Below, piece by piece: positions 8,786-12,607 of a DNA stretch of 12,607 nt. The notes beneath the pieces are model-generated. The model ran no database searches. It saw nothing but the letters and a program-made list of their open reading frames with translations, and was not told the origin of the DNA. How positions within the stretch are numbered: the stretch's first letter is position 1; each line of letters starts with the position of its first letter. Position numbers and translations under genes: made by a program. The stretch covers positions 1 through 12,607 of the forward strand of contig CAITHY010000051.1 in the NCBI GenBank assembly GCA_903892315.1. Reading direction: 5' to 3'. This DNA is from an uncultured beta proteobacterium (GTDB lineage Bacteria > Pseudomonadota > Gammaproteobacteria > Burkholderiales > Burkholderiaceae).

Positions 8786-9415
8786 ATGCCTTCTATCGTC
8801 ACCTTAATCTCTGGCCGCGGATCTAATTTCGAGGCCATCGTCAAAACGGCTCAAAAAGAGCAGTGGCCAGTCACTTTTGCTGGCGTTATAGCGAATCACT
8901 CAGCGGCTAAGGGCCTTGATTTTGCTCGCTCGCAGGGTATTCCCGCCTTTATCATTGAGCATAAAGAGCACCCGACCCGGGAATCCTTTGATGCCGCCCT
9001 AATTGCGCAGATTGATGCTTTAGGGGCTGATTTGGTGGTTCTGGCGGGCTTCATGAGAATTTTGACCCCGGGCTTTATTCGCCATTTTGAGGGGCGATTG
9101 ATCAATATCCACCCCGCCTTATTGCCAGCCTTCCCTGGTTTGCACACCCATGAGCGAGCTTTGGGGGCTGGGGTGAAGGAGCACGGCGCCACAGTTCACT
9201 TCGTAAATGAGGGTGTAGATGAGGGCCCAATTATTTGTCAGGCCTCAGTTCCAGTGCTAGAAAGTGATGATGCTGACACCTTAGCTGCTCGTGTTTTGGC
9301 TGCTGAGCATCAAATTTACCCGCGGGCCGTAAAATGGTTCCTTGATGGACGATTGCGAATAGAAGGTAATCAAGTGAAGTTACAACCCCCGGAGTCGCAA
9401 TTTTTTAAATTATGA
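8786..9415 (+). CDS. purN: Phosphoribosylglycinamide formyltransferase (GAR transformylase)
   Basis: This encodes 209 residues (E. coli PurN has 212). It transfers a formyl group from 10-formyltetrahydrofolate to GAR, the third step of purine synthesis, in the cytosol. The N-terminal phosphate-binding GRGSNFEAI is at 10-18. The catalytic trio is N107 and H109 in LINIHPALLP, and D145 in GVDEGPII. The start at ATG 8786 gives MPSIVTLISGRGSN, the normal family N-terminus. An open frame continues upstream, but that part runs through the antisense of ribF and is not PurN-like. A GTG two codons upstream is possible. No good Shine-Dalgarno precedes either start. The stop overlaps the next gene in ATGA, so purN heads a plus-strand operon. 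Confidence 0.96.
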   Translation: MPSIVTLISGRGSNFEAIVKTAQKEQWPVTFAGVIANHSAAKGLDFARSQGIPAFIIEHKEHPTRESFDAALIAQIDALGADLVVLAGFMRILTPGFIRHFEGRLINIHPALLPAFPGLHTHERALGAGVKEHGATVHFVNEGVDEGPIICQASVPVLESDDADTLAARVLAAEHQIYPRAVKWFLDGRLRIEGNQVKLQPPESQFFKL

Positions 9416-10971
9416 GTGCAGAACGTCCACCCCGCAGATCTGGCAGCAGACTGGCCCCACACAAAAGCTACGCAACGAAATCGAAAGATCCTCTACGTCG
9501 TCCCGAGCGTCGCAATGCTAGCGGTAATTTAATTGCGCCAGAAGGTCAAAAGAATTTCTCGAATGCAAAAGCATTGCCGCAGCATGCGATTCATCTTGAA
9601 CGTTTACTTCCTGAATTACTCAGTTTTGAGCAGCCAGCCGACCGCGTAGTCAGTCGTTATTTTAGAGAAGAGAAACAACTCGGAAATCGTGATCGCGCTT
9701 TGATTGCAGAGAGTGCTTTTGCAATTTTGCGCCGCAAAAATGAGTTCTCTCAATTTGCCTCAAGTGGCGAAGGCTCTCAGCCTAGACGCCTAGCCCTATT
9801 GGGTTTGCTGTCCGCTCTATCAGAAGGCGGATTAGGTTCGGCGAACCGTGCAGAGAGCGCAATTGCTGACTTAGCGCATGTATTAAAGCCGGGTGAATAC
9901 GAATGGCTGCAACGTTTTGCAACGGTTGATCCTACGGCATTAAATCCTCTCGTGAGGAACAATTTGCCAGAGTGGTTGTGGGATGCCTTTGGAAAATATC
10001 CTGGTGAAGAAACTCGCGAAGATTTGGCTAAGTCATTAATGCATCCAGCACTCTTAGATTTGCGTGCGAACACCATGAAAACCAATCGTGAAGAGCTACT
10101 CGCACAGATGAATGCATTGGGTGGTCGCTATCAAGCAATTCCAACTCCTTATGCACCTGATGGAGTGCGCATTATGGGTAAGCCTGCTTTGCAAAACACC
10201 GCTGGTTTTAAAGCGGGGATGTTTGAAGTCCAGGATGAAGGTAGTCAGCTTTTGGCCTACTTACTTGCACCCAAGCGCGGTGAAATGGTGGTCGACTTTT
10301 GTGCTGGAGCGGGCGGTAAGACTTTAGCCATTGGAGCACTCATGCGCTCTACAGGGCGTTTGTATGCTTTAGATACATCAGAGCGTCGTTTGGCGAATTT
10401 GAAGCCAAGGCAAGCTCGTAGCGGCCTTTCAAACGTCCATCCAGTATGGATTGATAGTGAGAATGACGCCAAAATCAAGCGTTTGGCAGGCAAGATAGAC
10501 CGCGTTCTGGTCGATGCCCCTTGCAGTGGTATGGGTACCTTGCGACGCAATCCCGACCTGAAGTGGCGTCAGACCCCTGAGGGGGTCTTGGAGTTAAACC
10601 AGAAACAAATGAATATCCTACATTCGGCTGCGCGTCTATTAAAGCCGGGTGGACGCTTGGTTTATGCGACCTGTAGCCTGTTGCCTCAGGAAAATCAAGC
10701 GATTGCCGAAGATTTTCTGGCAAAACACCCTCAATTTGAGGCGGTTCCAGCAGCTGAAGTGCTTAAGCCATTGTTTCCTAAGGATAAATTACCAATGGGT
10801 TGTAGCTCGGACAACCCTTGGTGGCAGTTATGGCCCCATATTCATGGAACAGATGGCTTCTTTGGGGCTGTATTTCAGAGGAAGGCTGCTGCCCCAGTTG
10901 CCGAGTCAGAAATAGACGTTCAAAAAGAGACTAAGGTCAAAAACAAGAAGACCCCTAAAGAACTAAAATAG
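9412..10971 (+). CDS. RsmB/NOP-family SAM-dependent RNA (cytosine-5) methyltransferase
   Basis: This encodes 519 residues, longer than E. coli RsmB (429). It should methylate C5 of a cytosine in RNA, probably 16S rRNA, using SAM. The Rossmann fold carries motif I VVDFCAGAGGKT from 293. Motif IV is DAPCSG at 368-373 (C371), and motif VI is ATCS with the nucleophilic C421, the two-cysteine arrangement of this family. Further signs are RRNPDLKWR and KPGGRLVYATCS. Residues about 60-170 resemble the NusB-like N-terminal domain of RsmB, including GNRDRALIAESAFAILRR. The first 55 residues are a basic, low-complexity extension and the last 15 are Lys-rich; both could bind RNA. The ATG overlaps the purN stop (ATGA). 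I give no symbol, because many Burkholderiales have a separate rsmB near fmt and this may be a paralogue with another target. Confidence 0.9.
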   Translation: MSAERPPRRSGSRLAPHKSYATKSKDPLRRPERRNASGNLIAPEGQKNFSNAKALPQHAIHLERLLPELLSFEQPADRVVSRYFREEKQLGNRDRALIAESAFAILRRKNEFSQFASSGEGSQPRRLALLGLLSALSEGGLGSANRAESAIADLAHVLKPGEYEWLQRFATVDPTALNPLVRNNLPEWLWDAFGKYPGEETREDLAKSLMHPALLDLRANTMKTNREELLAQMNALGGRYQAIPTPYAPDGVRIMGKPALQNTAGFKAGMFEVQDEGSQLLAYLLAPKRGEMVVDFCAGAGGKTLAIGALMRSTGRLYALDTSERRLANLKPRQARSGLSNVHPVWIDSENDAKIKRLAGKIDRVLVDAPCSGMGTLRRNPDLKWRQTPEGVLELNQKQMNILHSAARLLKPGGRLVYATCSLLPQENQAIAEDFLAKHPQFEAVPAAEVLKPLFPKDKLPMGCSSDNPWWQLWPHIHGTDGFFGAVFQRKAAAPVAESEIDVQKETKVKNKKTPKELK

Positions 10972-10991
10972 AGTTTTCGACCTCTTTAGGG
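10953..10991 (+). promoter_or_regulatory. Hairpin sequestering the desaturase Shine-Dalgarno
   Basis: CCCTAAAGA (10953-10961), in the last codons of the methyltransferase gene, is a perfect nine-base complement of TCTTTAGGG (10983-10991). The likely Shine-Dalgarno AGGGA (10988-10992) of the next gene lies in the 3' arm. A ribosome ending at the TAG (10969-10971) would break the stem, so this fits translational coupling. No T-run follows directly (ATTCCC comes next), so I do not call it a terminator. Confidence 0.5.
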
Positions 10992-10999
10992 ATTCCCTT

Positions 11000-12193
11000 T
11001 TGAATACAGCTTCAGGTTTTGATTTGTTCCTCCATTGGCTGGCTAATGGATATTTGGATTGGTCTTGGTGGCAGATTACTGTTTTCACTCTGGTTGTGAC
11101 GCACATCACGATTGCTGCGGTGACGATTTTCTTGCACCGCTGCCAAGCTCACCGAGCTTTGGATCTGCATCCAATCATTTCCCATTTTTTCCGCTTTTGG
11201 CTTTGGCTAACAACCGGTATGGTTACCAAAGAATGGGCTGCCATTCATCGCAAGCATCACGCTAAATGTGAAACCGTTGATGATCCTCATAGCCCACAGA
11301 TTTTGGGAGTCAATACAGTGCTTTCTCGTGGTGCTGAGCTCTATAAAAAAGAGGCAGCCAATCAAGAGACTTTGGATAAGTTTGGTCATGGCACGCCAGA
11401 TGATTGGATCGAGCACAACATCTACTCTAAATTTTCTTGGCAGGGTGTTGCCATCATGCTCATCATCGATGTGTTTTTGTTTGGCGCAATCGGACTAACA
11501 GTTTGGGCAGTGCAAATGTTATGGATCCCAATTACTGCTGCCGGCATCATTAATGGTGTTGGTCATTATTGGGGTTATCGTAATTTTGATTACGAAGATG
11601 CTTCCCGAAATATTGTTCCTTGGGGTATTTTGATTGGCGGTGAAGAGTTGCATAACAATCACCATACCTTTGCAACCAGCGCTAAGTTATCAAATAAATG
11701 GTATGAGTTTGATATTGGTTGGATGTATATCCAGATCATGAGTGCGGTTGGCTTGGCTACTGTGAAGAAGACTCCACCTAAGCCAGTGCTAAGCGATTTG
11801 CGTCCTGCCGATCAAACCACGCTAGAGGCCATCATTGCAAACCGCTATGAAATCATGGCGCGCTACAGCAAGACATTGCGTCATTTCTTTAGTAATGAAG
11901 TGCAGCACATGCAGGTCTTAGCCTCTCATTTAGGCGATGCCCGCACTTGGTTGGCAAAGGATGAGTCCCGCTTGACCGAGGAAGAGAAAGCCAAGCTGGA
12001 AGAGCTCATGGCGAGCAATGCTCAGCTGCGCAAGATGATTGAGATGCGTCGTGATCTGCAGGCTATCTGGGGACGCTCTAATGCCACTAAAGAGCAATTG
12101 CTTTCTCAGCTCCATGGTTGGTGTCAGCGTGCCGAAGACAGCGGCTTAACAAGCCTGCGAGAGTTTTCTTTGAGATTACGTCGTTACGCCTAA
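11000..12193 (+). CDS. Membrane fatty-acid (acyl-CoA delta-9 type) desaturase
   Basis: This encodes 397 residues with a TTG start at 11000. No ATG precedes the conserved region, and AGGGA lies seven bases ahead. The enzyme should introduce a cis double bond into an acyl chain at the inner membrane with a di-iron centre, O2 and an electron donor. The His boxes are HRCQAH at 46-51, HRKHH at 83-87 and HNNHH at 218-222, with an extra H189 in GVGHYWG. Hydrophobic segments lie at about 25-45, 61-75 and 150-190. The C-terminal part (about 270-397) is soluble, helical and charged, ending in SLREFSLRLRRYA; it is not part of the catalytic core. The gene follows the methyltransferase by 28 bases and ends before a strong terminator, so it closes the purN operon. 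The substrate and exact position of the double bond cannot be read from sequence. Confidence 0.92.
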   Translation: MNTASGFDLFLHWLANGYLDWSWWQITVFTLVVTHITIAAVTIFLHRCQAHRALDLHPIISHFFRFWLWLTTGMVTKEWAAIHRKHHAKCETVDDPHSPQILGVNTVLSRGAELYKKEAANQETLDKFGHGTPDDWIEHNIYSKFSWQGVAIMLIIDVFLFGAIGLTVWAVQMLWIPITAAGIINGVGHYWGYRNFDYEDASRNIVPWGILIGGEELHNNHHTFATSAKLSNKWYEFDIGWMYIQIMSAVGLATVKKTPPKPVLSDLRPADQTTLEAIIANRYEIMARYSKTLRHFFSNEVQHMQVLASHLGDARTWLAKDESRLTEEEKAKLEELMASNAQLRKMIEMRRDLQAIWGRSNATKEQLLSQLHGWCQRAEDSGLTSLREFSLRLRRYA

Positions 12194-12237
12194 AAGAAAG
12201 ATTTCAAACTGAATGCTTGGAAGAATTTCTAGGCAAT

Positions 12238-12266
12238 AAAAAGCCCGCTGATGTAGCGGGTTTTTT
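12238..12266. terminator. Bidirectional rho-independent terminator between desaturase and rpmG
   Basis: CCCGCT (12244-12249) pairs with AGCGGG (12255-12260) around the loop GATGT. The stem extends through a G-T wobble and five A-T pairs between flanking A and T runs. TTTTTT follows on the plus strand, and the A-run before the stem supplies a U-run for minus-strand transcripts. It serves both the desaturase gene and rpmG, which converge here. The rest of 12194-12284 shows nothing else. Confidence 0.9.
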
Positions 12267-12284
12267 ATTTGCTTGAAGTAAAGA

Positions 12285-12452
12285 TTACTTCAGCTTTGTT
12301 TCTTTGTAAGCAACGTGCTTGCGAATGGTTGGATCAAATTTCATGATCTCCATTTTCTCAGGCTTTGTACGCTTATTTTTTGAAGTTGTATAGAAGTGAC
12401 CAGTACCTGCTGATGACTCTAATTTGATTTTTTCTCTACCGCCTTTAGCCAT
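12285..12452 (-). CDS. rpmG: 50S ribosomal protein L33
   Basis: This encodes 55 residues, beginning [20 protein letters not shown] and ending [10 protein letters not shown], which is the normal length and pattern of bacterial L33. L33 is a small basic protein of the large subunit, near the E site. There is no Cys, so this is the zinc-independent (C-minus) form. It follows rpmB by 11 bases on the minus strand, the common rpmB-rpmG pairing. The Shine-Dalgarno TAAGGAG (12466-12460) lies seven bases before the ATG and includes the rpmB stop codon, which suggests coupled translation. It ends before the shared terminator. Confidence 0.97.
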   Translation of the reverse strand: MAKGGREKIKLESSAGTGHFYTTSKNKRTKPEKMEIMKFDPTIRKHVAYKETKLK

Positions 12453-12463
12453 TTGTGCGCTCC

Positions 12464-12607
12464 TTAAATTTCGCCACGTGCACGTAGATCAGACAACACA
12501 GCATCGATGCCGTTCTTGTCGATAACGCGCAAACCAGCATTGGTTAAGCGCAAGCTAATCCAACGGTTTTCAGATTCAACCCAGAAACGACGGTTTTGCA
12601 GATTAGG
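12464..12607 (-). CDS. rpmB: 50S ribosomal protein L28 (3' end only)
   Basis: The last 47 residues are present, ending at a TAA at 12466-12464; the start lies beyond the window edge. The visible part begins [20 protein letters not shown] and continues through [17 protein letters not shown] to a DLRARGEI end, which is typical of the C-terminal half of L28. L28 is a large-subunit protein needed for 50S assembly. It is directly followed by rpmG on the same strand, as in most proteobacteria. Confidence 0.96.
   Translation of the reverse strand, partial: PNLQNRRFWVESENRWISLRLTNAGLRVIDKNGIDAVLSDLRARGEI

Noticed and set aside
10964..10969. TAAAAT as a -10 for the desaturase
   Set aside because: It matches five of six bases, but no -35 is visible at the right distance and it lies across the stop codon of the upstream gene.
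10953..10999. Terminator between the methyltransferase and desaturase genes
   Set aside because: The stem is real, but ATTCCC rather than a T-run follows, and the 3' arm holds the next gene's Shine-Dalgarno. A translation-control role fits better.

Overview
The window looks like a stretch of ordinary chromosome from a betaproteobacterium, most likely Burkholderiaceae and probably Polynucleobacter or a close relative. This rests on the look of the proteins, the moderate base composition and the gene neighbourhoods, not on a database search. Every long gene is intact and belongs to a known housekeeping family. I see no insertion sequence, phage gene, CRISPR array, tRNA or rRNA.

Layout. (1) Bases 1-2679, plus strand: the 3' end of clpS, then clpA in a 4-base ATGA overlap, then a 77-residue basic protein with a histone H1/Hc1-like look, ending at a strong hairpin terminator (2698-2722). 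(2) Bases 2748-8746, minus strand: a compact five-gene block read ribF, ileS, lspA, coaBC, dut. Gaps or overlaps are 20 bases or less, and the block converges on the same terminator. It joins riboflavin-to-FAD synthesis, isoleucyl-tRNA synthesis, lipoprotein signal peptide cleavage, CoA synthesis and dUTP removal. (3) Bases 8747-8785: a 39-base divergent gap with a perfect TATAAT pointing towards ribF and an overlapping weaker -10-like element pointing towards purN. (4) Bases 8786-12193, plus strand: purN, an RsmB/NOP-type RNA cytosine-5 methyltransferase (ATGA overlap with purN), and a membrane fatty-acid desaturase with a TTG start. The Shine-Dalgarno of the desaturase lies in a hairpin formed with the end of the methyltransferase gene. 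(5) Bases 12238-12607: a bidirectional terminator, then rpmG and the 3' end of rpmB on the minus strand.

How the genes work together. ClpS and ClpA are adaptor and unfoldase of the ClpAP protease. The minus-strand block has the widespread ribF-ileS-lspA order with the coaBC-dut pair attached. The plus-strand block links purine synthesis, RNA methylation and membrane lipid unsaturation, probably by shared transcription rather than a common pathway.

I found no clearly new system. The points most worth a second look are the Hc1-like small protein behind clpA, the hairpin that may couple desaturase translation to the methyltransferase gene, and the cytosolic C-terminal tail of the desaturase.
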